Source: an uncultured Collinsella sp.
Lineage (GTDB): Bacteria > Actinomycetota > Coriobacteriia > Coriobacteriales > Coriobacteriaceae
Reading direction: 5' to 3'
Assembly: GCA_902494035.1 (NCBI GenBank)
Contig: CABURV010000021.1
Location: forward strand, 1 to 30,201
Length of the DNA stretch: 30,201 nt
Shown: positions 1-8,920 of the stretch, piece by piece
Layout: each line of letters begins with the position of its first letter
How positions within the stretch are numbered: position 1 is the stretch's first letter
Translations under genes and position numbers: made by a program
The notes under the pieces: model-generated
Database searches by the model: none
What the model was told of the DNA's origin: nothing
The model's input: the letters and a program-made list of their open reading frames with translations, nothing else

Positions 1-395
1 ACAGTTCAGAAAATAAGAAAACTGAATAGACTATCTGACAAAATCGCAAGCAGCACCCACCAGCCCTTTTGCTATTCCCGGTGGGGTCTGCGGGTAAAGT
101 TTATCGCGAGTTCCGCACGCAAAGGAAAGCACTTAATGTGCTTTCCGTCTTGCGCAGGACTGTAGAGCAGGAAACTTAGCCCGTGCCGGGCCCGCTGAGC
201 CCAGACCGGCGGGATAGACCAGTTCAGATGGGGCTTTAATGCATGGGTGGTCTGTTGGTGGGCAAATGGGTATCATACTGTGGTTACTGCATCGGCTCTG
301 TGATGCATGTTTGTACGTTCCCGGCGGTCGGTTTGCCAGAAGCGCCCCGTCGGTTGTTCCAGACCCGTTTCGAAGAAAGGAAACCACACTAACCT
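1..395. other. Gene-free leader upstream of RNase J with stable hairpins
   Basis: No convincing gene is seen here. The stretch holds a 9-bp perfect hairpin (GGAAAGCAC at 124-132 and GTGCTTTCC at 138-146, loop TTAAT), lengthened by an outer CGCAA/TTGCG pairing at 118-122 and 150-154. Further pairing is possible between CCCACC near 57 and GGTGGG near 81, and within the GC-rich part around 185-215. It could be a long 5' leader of the RNase J gene, the terminator of the gene before the window, or a small structured RNA. I compared it by eye with RNase P, SRP RNA, tmRNA and the common riboswitch cores and matched none of them. Confidence 0.4.
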
Positions 396-2066
396 ATGGC
401 AGCTAAAAAATCATCTCCCTTGAAGATCATTCCGCTCGGCGGCCTTGACGGCATCGGTAAGAACATGACGGTCTTCGAGTGCGGCGACGACATGGTGCTC
501 GTCGACGCCGGCCTTATGTTCCCCGACGACTCCCAGCCCGGTATTGACCTGGTGCTTCCCGACTACACCTACGTTCTTGAAAACGAGGAGAAACTCCGCG
601 GTATCGTCGTCACCCACGGCCACGAGGACCACACCGGTTCGCTTCCGTATCTGCTGCAGGACCTCAACAATAAGGTGCCCATCTTCTCGAGCAAGCTGAC
701 GCTTGGCTTTATCGAGGGCAAGCTTTCTGAGTTCCGCATCCGCGCACCTAAGTTCCGCGAGGTCAAGGGCGGCAGCCATGTCAACCTCGGCGGCATCTCG
801 CTCGACTTCTTCTCGATGACGCACTCTATCCCCGGCGCTCTGGGCGTGTTCATCCGCACCAATCAGGGCACCGTTATGCACACCGGCGACTTTAAGCTCG
901 ACCAGACGCCCATCGACGGCGTCACGCCCGATTACGCCGCTATCAGCCGCTTTGCCAAGCAGGGCATCGACCTGCTGCTTTCCGACTCCACCAACGCCAC
1001 GGTTCCGGGCTTTACCAAGTCCGAGGCCGAAGTCGGCCCTAACCTGCTGCACGCCATCAAGAACGCCCCGGGTCGCGTGTTCGTAGCGTCGTTCTCTAGC
1101 CATATCCATCGTTTGCAGCAGATCTGCGATGCCGCCCGCAAGTGCGGCCGTAAGGTCGTTGTGACCGGTCGCTCCATGCTCACTAACACCCGCGTGGCGC
1201 GTGAGCTCGGCTACCTCAATATCGACGATGCCGATATCATCGATGCCTTCGACATTGATAACCTGCCCGACGACAAGATTGTCGTCATGTGCACCGGTTC
1301 TCAGGGCGAGCCGCTGTCGGCCCTGTCCCGCATGGCCAACGGCGAGCACAAGACGCTCTCCATCCACGAGGGCGATACCGTTATCCTCTCGGCAACTCCT
1401 GTTCCTGGCAATGAGAAAGCCGTCCAGCAGGTCGTCAACAGCCTGGCTAAGCTTGGCTGCGACGTGTGGGACAAGAACCGCGCCCTCGTCCACGTCTCGG
1501 GTCACGGCAGCCAGGAGGAGCTCAAGCTCCTGATGGCTATGGCCAAGCCCACGTACTTTATGCCGGTTCACGGCGAGGCCGTTCACCTGCGCGCCCATGC
1601 CCAGCTTGCTCGAAAGATGGGCATCAAGGACGACCATATCTTTATCCTCGACAACGGCGATACGCTCGAGATGCGTGGCGGTATCGTCAAGCGCGGTACG
1701 CCCGTCGAGTCCGGTATTGTCTACGTCGACGGTCTTCGCATCGGCGACACTGACCCCATCGTCCTGCGCGATCGCCAGAAGCTCGCAAACGACGGCATGG
1801 TCACGGCCGTTGCCATCGTCTCGCTCAAGCATAAGAAGATCGAAGCCATCGAGTTCTCGGGCCGCGGCGTTTCGTTTGCCATCGACGACCAGTTCTCCGA
1901 TGATGCCTCCGCGTCCATCATGAAGACGATCGAGAAGGGCAAGTTCAGCTTTACGAGCAGCGGTTCCGATGCTATTCGTAAGGCCGTGCGCGATTCGCTC
2001 TCTAACTTTATCTGGAGCCGTACGCGCACCCGTCCGATGATCATCCCGGTCGTCATGGAGGTTTAG
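396..2066 (+). CDS. rnj: Ribonuclease J (beta-CASP metallo-beta-lactamase RNase)
   Basis: RNase J is a zinc-dependent endonuclease and 5'-3' exonuclease that matures rRNA and degrades mRNA in the cytoplasm. The 556-aa product has the family's usual length. It starts with the KIIPLGGLDGIGKN block, carries the metallo-beta-lactamase zinc motif HGHEDH at residues 74-79 and HTGDF near residue 160, and has the beta-CASP histidine motifs HVSGHGS and PVHGE further on. An in-frame stop lies directly before the ATG, so this is the first possible start; an AAAGG element sits 15 bases upstream, rather far for a ribosome site. ftsK starts one base after the stop codon, so the two are probably cotranscribed. 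With RNase Y at 11831, the window encodes both main mRNA-decay nucleases of this type of bacterium. Confidence 0.96.
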   Translation: MAAKKSSPLKIIPLGGLDGIGKNMTVFECGDDMVLVDAGLMFPDDSQPGIDLVLPDYTYVLENEEKLRGIVVTHGHEDHTGSLPYLLQDLNNKVPIFSSKLTLGFIEGKLSEFRIRAPKFREVKGGSHVNLGGISLDFFSMTHSIPGALGVFIRTNQGTVMHTGDFKLDQTPIDGVTPDYAAISRFAKQGIDLLLSDSTNATVPGFTKSEAEVGPNLLHAIKNAPGRVFVASFSSHIHRLQQICDAARKCGRKVVVTGRSMLTNTRVARELGYLNIDDADIIDAFDIDNLPDDKIVVMCTGSQGEPLSALSRMANGEHKTLSIHEGDTVILSATPVPGNEKAVQQVVNSLAKLGCDVWDKNRALVHVSGHGSQEELKLLMAMAKPTYFMPVHGEAVHLRAHAQLARKMGIKDDHIFILDNGDTLEMRGGIVKRGTPVESGIVYVDGLRIGDTDPIVLRDRQKLANDGMVTAVAIVSLKHKKIEAIEFSGRGVSFAIDDQFSDDASASIMKTIEKGKFSFTSSGSDAIRKAVRDSLSNFIWSRTRTRPMIIPVVMEV

Positions 2067-2067
2067 T

Positions 2068-4848
2068 TTGGCGCGTGGATCTGCACAAAACGCCAAAGGC
2101 AATAAGGCCAATAACCAACCGGCATCTGCTAAGGGTGCCGGTTCCCATCTGCGTGCCAACAAGGGCCACGAGGCGGACTTCGATGAGTTCGAGGCCCTGG
2201 TCGAGCCTTCGGCCAACCGTGATATCGCCGGCGTGGTCATCGCCGTTTTGGCGATTGCGTCCTTCATTGCCGTGATTTCGCCGGCGACCGCACCCGTTAC
2301 GGCTGTGGTTGCCGGTTTCTACCATCTGGGCTTTGGTCTGGGCGCCTACGTGCTGCCGATCGTCATCTTGCTGTTTGCCGCCACGCTCTTTTTAGGTGAG
2401 GACTCGCCGCTCAACGCGCGCTCGGTCGCGGGCGGAGCCGTGGTCTTTATCGCCGTTGTCTCCATTCTTTCTCTGATGGTGCCGGGTACGAGCGACTCGT
2501 GTGACCTTATGTTCACGCCGCAAAATCTGTCCGCCTCGGGTGGCTACATCGGTGCGTTTATTGCGAGTGCGCTGCAGAATGCCCTGGGTAAGCCTATCGC
2601 GATGGTGGTCCTGTTGGGTCTGGCCGTCGTTGGTTTTGTCATCATCGGCTTTTCGGTGGGTGGCGTGCTGCGCTCTGCTCGCGACCGTGCGGCCGATTTT
2701 GCCGAGCGCCGTCGTGCCGACGTCAACGCGAGCCCGTGGGGTGACGATGAAGCCCTGTCGGTGCCCGGCGTTGCCCGTCCGCACCTGAGTATTCTTCGTC
2801 AAAAGGGCTCCGATGCTGCCTTGACCACAGTCATGGGCAACGATGTGGACCCGGTTTTGGACGATGACGACGAGGACGAGGATCCGTTTGTCGACGTATC
2901 CGATGCTGTGGAGGCCGAGCGCGCTAAGACGACGCTGTTGCCGCGCCGCCATGCCAAGAAGGGCAAGGCTGCGCCTAAGCTCAATACGAGTGAGCCCGAC
3001 CCGTCTTGGTCCGATAGCGAGATTGAGCTCACTGAGGGCGATGACGAGGACGACGAGGCGCCGATTGAGACCGCAAAGACAACTTTGCTGCCGCGTCGCC
3101 ATGCAAAGCGCGACCAGGTAGCCGGCCAGCTTTCGATGGAAGACGATCCCGATAAGATTGACGAGTCCGAGCCACCGTTTGCCGTGAATCCTGTTTCGGC
3201 TGCACCTCAGATTCCCGACTTCTTGAAGCATCCCAAGGTTGCCGATACGGCTGTCGCGGGCGCTGCCGAGGCGCCTACTTCTATCGATGTGGGAGCGGTC
3301 AATGCCTCCGCGGATAACGAGGGCGAAGAAGAGGATGGCCTTAAGCTTCCGCCACTCGAAATCCTGCATGCCAACCCGCAGTCGGCTTCCGCCGCGTCTT
3401 CTGACAAGGAGCTGGAACAGACTGCCGAGTCGCTTCAGTCCACGTTGCTTGAGTTTGGCCGCAGTGCCCGCGTGGTCGGCTGGATCGCCGGCCCCACGGT
3501 GACGACCTTTAAGCTGCAGCCCGGCGAGGGCGAGCGCGTGAGTAAGATTTCGAGCCTTGAGGACGATATCGCGCTTTCGCTCGCTGCCCAGTCGGTGCGT
3601 ATCTTTGCCCCGATCCCCGGCACCTCGCTCGTGGGCATCGAGATTCCCAATCGCAAGCGCCAAAACGTCAATCTGGGCGACGTGCTGCCCTATGTTAAGG
3701 GCGGTCCGCTCGAGCTCGCCATCGGCCGCGATGCCGAGGGCACGCCGGTTGTCGCTGACCTCGCCAAGATGCCCCACCTGCTTATTGCCGGTACGACCGG
3801 TTCTGGTAAGTCGGTGATGATCAATTCCATCATCACGACCTTGCTCATGCGCGCCCTTCCCGAGGACGTTCGCTTGATCATGGTCGACCCCAAGCGCGTC
3901 GAGCTCGCAGGCTATAACGGTCTGCCGCATCTCTACGTTCCCGTAGTGACTGAGCCTAAGCAGGCCGCGAGCGCTCTGCAGTGGGCGGTGTCCGAGATGG
4001 AGCGTCGCCTGAAGGTCTTCGAGCGGCTCAACGTGCGTAAGATCTCGACCTACAACGAAAAGCAGGCAACCGGCGAGTTTGAGCATTACGATAACCCACC
4101 GCAAAAGATGCCCTACCTGGTCATCATCATCGATGAGCTTTCGGACCTGATGATGGTTGCCGGCAAGGACGTCGAGGCGTCGATTGTGCGTATCGCCCAG
4201 CTGGGCCGTGCCGCCGGTATCCACCTTATCGTGGCGACTCAGCGCCCCAGCTCCAACGTGGTGACAGGCCTCATCAAGGCCAACATCACCAACCGCATCG
4301 CCTTCAACGTCGCCACGGGCATCGACTCCCGCGTCATCATCGACCAGATGGGTGCCGAAAAGCTCACCGGTTTGGGCGACATGCTGTTCTCCAAGGTCGA
4401 CTGGGGCAAGCCTCGCCGTATCCAGGGCTGCTTTGTCTCGGATGACGAAATCAACGAGATTGTCGAGTTTGTCAAGTCGCAGAGCGAGCCCGACTACCAC
4501 GAGGAGATTCTGTCTGCCGTGGCGCCCGCTTCCATGTCCATGGCGGGTGGCGGCGGCATTGTCCGCACCGGAGTCGCCGAGCCGCAAGACGATGATCCGC
4601 TCATTTGGGAAGCCGCCCATATTGTGGTGGAATCGCAGCTTGGCTCCACATCTGGCCTGCAACGTCGTCTGAAGGTTGGCTATGCGCGTGCCGGGCGTAT
4701 TATGGACATGCTGGAAGAAAAGGGTGTCGTCGGCCCGCCCGACGGTTCCAAGCCGCGCGAGGTCCTTTTGGACGAGGAGGGGCTTGCCGCGCTGGAATCT
4801 GTCGACGCCGAGATGGCACGTGAAGATCGTGAGTTTGGAGGATTCTGA
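2068..4848 (+). CDS. ftsK: DNA translocase FtsK/SpoIIIE
   Basis: FtsK is a membrane-anchored hexameric ATPase that pumps chromosomal DNA through the closing division septum. The 926-aa protein has four hydrophobic segments (about 53-71, 90-109, 119-138, 177-197), a long acidic linker (about 200-430), and the motor domain with Walker A GTTGSGKS at 575-582 and Walker B IIIDE ending near 690. The last 65 residues form the winged-helix gamma domain that reads KOPS-type sequences. The start is TTG: a GGAGG ribosome site at 2057-2061 lies 6 bases before it, and the gene begins just after the RNase J stop. The linker holds two copies of AKTTLLPRRHAK (286-297 and 336-347). The stop overlaps the next start by one base, which suggests coupled translation. 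Confidence 0.96.
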   Translation: MARGSAQNAKGNKANNQPASAKGAGSHLRANKGHEADFDEFEALVEPSANRDIAGVVIAVLAIASFIAVISPATAPVTAVVAGFYHLGFGLGAYVLPIVILLFAATLFLGEDSPLNARSVAGGAVVFIAVVSILSLMVPGTSDSCDLMFTPQNLSASGGYIGAFIASALQNALGKPIAMVVLLGLAVVGFVIIGFSVGGVLRSARDRAADFAERRRADVNASPWGDDEALSVPGVARPHLSILRQKGSDAALTTVMGNDVDPVLDDDDEDEDPFVDVSDAVEAERAKTTLLPRRHAKKGKAAPKLNTSEPDPSWSDSEIELTEGDDEDDEAPIETAKTTLLPRRHAKRDQVAGQLSMEDDPDKIDESEPPFAVNPVSAAPQIPDFLKHPKVADTAVAGAAEAPTSIDVGAVNASADNEGEEEDGLKLPPLEILHANPQSASAASSDKELEQTAESLQSTLLEFGRSARVVGWIAGPTVTTFKLQPGEGERVSKISSLEDDIALSLAAQSVRIFAPIPGTSLVGIEIPNRKRQNVNLGDVLPYVKGGPLELAIGRDAEGTPVVADLAKMPHLLIAGTTGSGKSVMINSIITTLLMRALPEDVRLIMVDPKRVELAGYNGLPHLYVPVVTEPKQAASALQWAVSEMERRLKVFERLNVRKISTYNEKQATGEFEHYDNPPQKMPYLVIIIDELSDLMMVAGKDVEASIVRIAQLGRAAGIHLIVATQRPSSNVVTGLIKANITNRIAFNVATGIDSRVIIDQMGAEKLTGLGDMLFSKVDWGKPRRIQGCFVSDDEINEIVEFVKSQSEPDYHEEILSAVAPASMSMAGGGGIVRTGVAEPQDDDPLIWEAAHIVVESQLGSTSGLQRRLKVGYARAGRIMDMLEEKGVVGPPDGSKPREVLLDEEGLAALESVDAEMAREDREFGGF

Positions 4849-6341
4849 TGGCTGCACGCTTTGGTGACATGCTGCTCGAGCAGCGTCGCCGAATGGGCCT
4901 TTCCATTCAGCAGGTCGCCAACACCATCAAAATCAGGCCGCAGATCATCGAGTTTTTCGAGACCGGTAACTTTGCTTCGATGCCGCCGCGCGGCTATGCG
5001 CAGGGCATGATTTCGAGCTATGCTCGCTTTTTGGGCCTCAATCCGCGCGAGGTCGTCAATGCCTACTTTGACGACCTGATGGCTTACGAACGCGAGACGT
5101 CGCAGCAGGGCGGTCGTTTTCAGGACGCCGCCGGCTACGTCAATTCGCGTTCCTCGGTCGATAACGGGCGCTTCCTGATGGTTCAGGGCGGTCGTTCGAC
5201 CCGCTATGGACAGCGTCCTCAGCAGGCCGGTTATATTACCGAGACGGGTTCGGGCGAGGAGATTCGCTCACAGCGTGACCGGTTCCGCAGTACGCCGATG
5301 CCCGAGGACCGTGCACTTCCCGCTGCCCGCGGCGTGGCGCGTGACCCTCGTGCCGGCTACGGCGACGGCGGCTATTCCGATCGCGGTTACCGTGGTGTCC
5401 CCACCGGACGCTCTCGCGGTGGTTATGCGGATGCCGATACCACGCAGGTGACCCCGCGTCTTCGATCTCAGTCGCAGACCTTTAGCCAGCGCTCCTCAGC
5501 GCCTCGTTCGGGTCAGCGCAACTACCAGGGTCGCGGCGAGCTCTCCCCCCGCTCGGGCCAGCGCAATGTGCAGCACCAGGGTAGCTATCGCGGACGTTCC
5601 GACAATAATCGCGGTCGCATGCCCCAGGGCACTGGTCGCGGTGTTTCCAATCGTGGACGCGGCGGTGGGCGTGCTCCCCAGAACAACGGTCTCGATCCTC
5701 GTATCGTTTACGCCGGCATCGGTGCCGTGGCGCTGCTGCTGATCGTGCTCATCGTGGTGCTCCTGCGTGGCTGCGGCTCCTCGGCGCCCGAGTCGACGCC
5801 CGAGACGCCCGTTGCCACCAAGACAACGACTAAGAAGTCTCCCAAGAAGACCGAATCCGTCGATGAGGATGAAGATGCCGATAAGACGAGGAACGAGTCG
5901 ACCGATTCGGAAGCCGCCAAGTCGACAGCAAAAAAGGAAGAGAGCAAGGTCACAAAGGTCAAGATTTCCGTTGCCAAGGGCAAGACTGCTTGGATTGAGG
6001 TCAAGGTTGATGGCAAGTCGGTCTATGGCGCCCAGGCGACCGGCCCCTTTGAGCAGGAATACACGCCCGAGTCCTCGATCGAGATCACCACGTCCAAGCC
6101 TTCCGATGTCACCGTTACCAAGAACGGTGAAAAGGTCCGTTACGATACCAAGACCTCGGGCGTGGCGCGTGTGACGATCACCGTTCCCAAGAAGGAGACG
6201 ACTGATTTCGAGAATGGTGAAAGTTCTGATGGTGCCGACACCCCCGATGGTACCGATTCCACCGACGGCCCCGATACCCAGTCCACGGATGGCGCCGATA
6301 CCGCACCTGACGGTCAGGCGCCCGCCGATTCAACCGACTAG
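4848..6341 (+). CDS. RodZ-like helix-turn-helix membrane protein (DUF4115), RG-rich
   Basis: The 497-aa protein has the RodZ architecture: an N-terminal Xre-type helix-turn-helix (about 5-65), a cytoplasmic linker, one transmembrane helix (about 287-307) and an outside DUF4115-like beta domain (about 369-447). RodZ proteins bind MreB in the cell-shape machinery; here the link to shape or division is inferred from architecture and from the one-base overlap with ftsK. A GGAGGA ribosome site lies 5 bases before the ATG. The linker (about 85-280) is unusual: it is rich in Arg, Gly, Gln and Ser, with RGG/RG repeats and two RSGQRN copies at 220-240. After the membrane helix come a Lys/Thr/Glu-rich spacer and an Asp/Thr/Gly-rich tail (about 455-497). 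The disordered parts have no specific assigned role. Confidence 0.85.
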   Translation: MAARFGDMLLEQRRRMGLSIQQVANTIKIRPQIIEFFETGNFASMPPRGYAQGMISSYARFLGLNPREVVNAYFDDLMAYERETSQQGGRFQDAAGYVNSRSSVDNGRFLMVQGGRSTRYGQRPQQAGYITETGSGEEIRSQRDRFRSTPMPEDRALPAARGVARDPRAGYGDGGYSDRGYRGVPTGRSRGGYADADTTQVTPRLRSQSQTFSQRSSAPRSGQRNYQGRGELSPRSGQRNVQHQGSYRGRSDNNRGRMPQGTGRGVSNRGRGGGRAPQNNGLDPRIVYAGIGAVALLLIVLIVVLLRGCGSSAPESTPETPVATKTTTKKSPKKTESVDEDEDADKTRNESTDSEAAKSTAKKEESKVTKVKISVAKGKTAWIEVKVDGKSVYGAQATGPFEQEYTPESSIEITTSKPSDVTVTKNGEKVRYDTKTSGVARVTITVPKKETTDFENGESSDGADTPDGTDSTDGPDTQSTDGADTAPDGQAPADSTD

Positions 6342-6342
6342 T

Positions 6343-6371
6343 CGTACGATAGCTGCTAAGCCGCTCGTACG
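6343..6371. repeat. Short inverted repeat between the RodZ-like gene and yajQ
   Basis: CGTACGA (6343-6349) and TCGTACG (6365-6371) form a 7-bp perfect stem with a 15-base loop, just before the yajQ ribosome site. There is no T-run, so it is not a classic terminator. It may stabilise an mRNA end or be an operator. Confidence 0.4.
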
Positions 6372-6385
6372 CGAAAGGAAACATC

Positions 6386-6883
6386 ATGGCTAAAGATTCC
6401 AGCTTCGACGTCGTGTCCGAGGTCAACATGCAAGAGGTCGATAATGCCTTCCAGCAGACCACGCGCGAGATTTCCCAGCGCTATGACCTTAAGGATTCCG
6501 GCGCCACTATCGAGCTTTCGAAGGGCGACAAGCTCTTTACGATCAATGCCCCGGCCGACTTTGTCTCCAAGCAGATCATCGATGTCCTAACCTCCAAGCT
6601 CATCAAGCGCGGCATCGATCTTAAGGCCGTGTCTTGGGATACGCCTCAGGCGGCATCGGGCGGCACCGTGCGCGTGCTCGGCCATATCGTCGAGGGCATC
6701 GACCAGGCGACCGCCAAGAAGATCAATAAGGACATCAAGGACCAAAAGCTCAAGGTCAAGGTGACGATTGAGGCCGACAAGCTGCGTGTTTCCTCTGCTT
6801 CGAAGGACGCGTTGCAGACCGTGATCCAGTTCCTGCGCGACCAGGACTACGGTCAGCCGCTGCAGTTCACCAACTACCGCTAA
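6386..6883 (+). CDS. YajQ family nucleotide-binding protein (DUF520)
   Basis: This 165-aa cytoplasmic protein is a full-length YajQ/UPF0234 (DUF520) member. The N-terminal block SSFDVVSEVNMQEVDNA and the internal QRYDLKDSGA segment are characteristic, as is the C-terminal QFLRDQDYGQPLQFTNYR. Family members bind nucleotides, and some in Xanthomonas bind cyclic di-GMP and affect transcription; whether that applies here is unknown. AAAGGA at 6374-6379 is a good ribosome site. It lies in the same-strand run between the RodZ-like gene and rimO. Confidence 0.9.
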   Translation: MAKDSSFDVVSEVNMQEVDNAFQQTTREISQRYDLKDSGATIELSKGDKLFTINAPADFVSKQIIDVLTSKLIKRGIDLKAVSWDTPQAASGGTVRVLGHIVEGIDQATAKKINKDIKDQKLKVKVTIEADKLRVSSASKDALQTVIQFLRDQDYGQPLQFTNYR

Positions 6884-6910
6884 TATTATTCGAAAGGACC
6901 GCTCTCCAAC

Positions 6911-8260
6911 ATGGATACACCGTTGGGCTCCGTGCTCTACATCACCCTCGGGTGCGCTAAGAACGAGGTCGACACCGACCGCATGCGTTCTCTCTTGACC
7001 GCCGCAGGCTACGAGGAGGCATTCGATCCGCAGGATGCCGATATCGCCATCGTCAATACGTGCTCGTTCCTTGCCTCTGCAACGTCCGAGAGCATCGAGA
7101 CCACGCTCGAGCTTGCCAACGAGGTGCAGGACGGCGTTCGTTCCTGCCCGATCGTCATGTGCGGCTGCGTGCCGTCACGCTACGGCGACGAGCTGCCCGA
7201 CGAGCTGCCCGAGGTCGCGGCCTTCGTGAAGACCGACGCGGAAGACGGCATCGTGGCGGTCATCGATGACGCGCTGGGCGTCGAGCGCGAGATTGCCACC
7301 TATATTCCGCAGGTCAAGCGCACCGTCGAGGGCGCTGTCGCCTACGTCAAGATCTCCGATGGCTGCAACCGCTTCTGTAGCTTCTGCATGATTCCGTATA
7401 TCCGCGGTCGTTATCACTCGCGCGATGCCGAGAGCATTATCTCCGAGGTACGCGACCTGGTCGCCGGTGGTGTGCGCGAGATCGTTCTGATCGGTCAGGA
7501 CACGGGCATCTGGGGTTCCGACTTTGCCGACGAGGACCTCGCCGAGGGCGCGCCGCGCAATCTGGCGCAGCTGCTGCAGGCCGTTGCTGAGGCGGTACGT
7601 CCCCATAACGTCTGGGTCCGTGTGCTCTACCTACAGCCCGAGGGCATGACCGACGAGCTTATCGAGACCATTCGCGACACGCCTGAGGTGCTGCCCTATA
7701 TCGATATTCCCGTGCAGCACTGCGACGCGCGCATCCTCAAGGCCATGCGCCGCTCCGGTTCGCGCCAGGAGCTCGAGGACCTGTTCCGCGACCTGCGCGA
7801 GCGCATCCCCGGTATCGTGATCCGCTCCACGGCCATGGTAGGGTTCCCGACCGAGACCGACGACGAGTTCCGCGATCTCATTGACTTTATGGACGCTGTA
7901 GGTTTTGACTACACGAGTGTTTTTGCCTACTCGCAGGAGGAGGGTAGCCTGGCTGCCGAGATGGAAGGACAGGTCGACGAAGAGGTTAAGCTCGAGCGCG
8001 CCCAGGAGGCTTTGGATCTGGCCGAGTCGCTCGGCTTTGCCGCGACTGCCGCGCACGTGGGCGAGCGCGCCCAGGTGATCGTCGACGGTATCGAGGAGAC
8101 CGAGGACGGTGCCGAGCTCATTGGACATGCCTGGTTCCAGGCGCCCGATTCCGATGGCGCGGTGCATCTGGATGCCAGCGAGGCATCTGTGGGCGACATT
8201 CTGACGGTCGAGTTTACCGATAGCTTCTGCTACGAGCTTATCGGTCATGTTGTGGAGTAG
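6911..8260 (+). CDS. rimO: Ribosomal protein S12 methylthiotransferase RimO
   Basis: RimO is a radical-SAM enzyme with two iron-sulfur clusters that adds a methylthio group to a conserved aspartate of ribosomal protein S12. The 449-aa product has the UPF0004 N-terminal domain with cysteines 15 (TLGCAKNEVD), 51 and 86, the radical-SAM motif GCNRFCSFC with cysteines 152, 156 and 159, and a C-terminal TRAM domain. The TLGCAKNxVD and GRYHSR wording and the short acidic TRAM domain fit RimO better than its paralogue MiaB, which is encoded separately at 14915. An AAAGGA element lies 12 bases before the ATG. Nine bases separate it from the next gene. Confidence 0.95.
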   Translation: MDTPLGSVLYITLGCAKNEVDTDRMRSLLTAAGYEEAFDPQDADIAIVNTCSFLASATSESIETTLELANEVQDGVRSCPIVMCGCVPSRYGDELPDELPEVAAFVKTDAEDGIVAVIDDALGVEREIATYIPQVKRTVEGAVAYVKISDGCNRFCSFCMIPYIRGRYHSRDAESIISEVRDLVAGGVREIVLIGQDTGIWGSDFADEDLAEGAPRNLAQLLQAVAEAVRPHNVWVRVLYLQPEGMTDELIETIRDTPEVLPYIDIPVQHCDARILKAMRRSGSRQELEDLFRDLRERIPGIVIRSTAMVGFPTETDDEFRDLIDFMDAVGFDYTSVFAYSQEEGSLAAEMEGQVDEEVKLERAQEALDLAESLGFAATAAHVGERAQVIVDGIEETEDGAELIGHAWFQAPDSDGAVHLDASEASVGDILTVEFTDSFCYELIGHVVE

Positions 8261-8269
8261 GGGAGCGTC

Positions 8270-8908
8270 GTGGCTAACGAGAGCAATAAGGAACTGACGA
8301 GTGTTTGGACGCCCGCCAACATCGTGACGTGCGTGCGCATCGTCTTTATTCCGGTGTTCATGATTGTATCGGCCCTGTCTCACACGAGCGTTGCCGGTAC
8401 GGATTGGAGCGCCTTCGACGGCCCGCTCGCCGCCTCTGCCTTTATTCTTTATGTGATTCTGTCGTGCACCGATAAGGTTGATGGCTACCTGGCTCGTTCG
8501 CGCAACGAGATCACCGATTTCGGTAAGTTCTTGGATCCCATCGCCGATAAGCTGCTCGTGTTCTCGGCCCTTCTGCTGTTCTTGGACTTTGGTGCCGTAA
8601 CCGTGTGGTCCGTGTTCATCATCCTGTTCCGCGAGCTGCTGGTGAGCGCCCTGCGCATGGTCGCGAGTGCGGCCGGTGTGGTCATTGCGGCCGATAAGCT
8701 CGGCAAGTACAAGACGGCGACTACGATGGTTTCCATCTGCGGTTATCTGTGCGTCTTTGCGATGGCCGGTTTGCACCTTGGCCCGTTGGCGCTCACACTC
8801 GGCATCTACTCGGTGTCGCGCTTCCTGTACGCCGTTGCCGTTGTCCTGACCGTTATCTCGGGCGCCCAGTACTTCTGGAACTGCCGCAAGATCGTCTTTT
8901 CGGTCTAG
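8270..8908 (+). CDS. pgsA: CDP-diacylglycerol-glycerol-3-phosphate phosphatidyltransferase
   Basis: This integral membrane enzyme of 212 aa probably makes phosphatidylglycerophosphate from CDP-diacylglycerol and glycerol-3-phosphate, the first step to phosphatidylglycerol and cardiolipin. It carries the complete CDP-alcohol phosphotransferase signature D-x2-DG-x2-AR-x8-G-x3-D-x3-D (D68, D71, G72, R76, G85, D89, D93) and several hydrophobic helices. The start is GTG, with GGGGAG just upstream, 9 bases after rimO. The neighbouring cinA agrees with the common pgsA-cinA-recA order. A second family member lies at 29134, so which one supplies bulk phosphatidylglycerol cannot be fixed from sequence alone. 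Confidence 0.9.
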   Translation: MANESNKELTSVWTPANIVTCVRIVFIPVFMIVSALSHTSVAGTDWSAFDGPLAASAFILYVILSCTDKVDGYLARSRNEITDFGKFLDPIADKLLVFSALLLFLDFGAVTVWSVFIILFRELLVSALRMVASAAGVVIAADKLGKYKTATTMVSICGYLCVFAMAGLHLGPLALTLGIYSVSRFLYAVAVVLTVISGAQYFWNCRKIVFSV

Positions 8909-8920
8909 GTCCTGGTAGGC

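Noticed and set aside
241..290. T-box-like GGGTGGT and a -10-like TATCAT in the leader
   Set aside because: The T-box core is incomplete, no specifier loop or downstream terminator is seen, and no -35 box stands at a suitable distance.
133..387. 84-codon minus-strand frame in the leader
   Set aside because: No ribosome site, no family resemblance, and it overlaps strong RNA-like hairpins.
411..2267. 618-codon open frame on the minus strand over rnj
   Set aside because: It is the antisense shadow of a clear RNase J gene in G+C-rich DNA; its translation has no recognisable domain and no ribosome site.
2392..4857. 821-codon minus-strand open frame over ftsK
   Set aside because: Antisense shadow of ftsK with low-complexity Arg/His/Gly-rich translation and no start signal.
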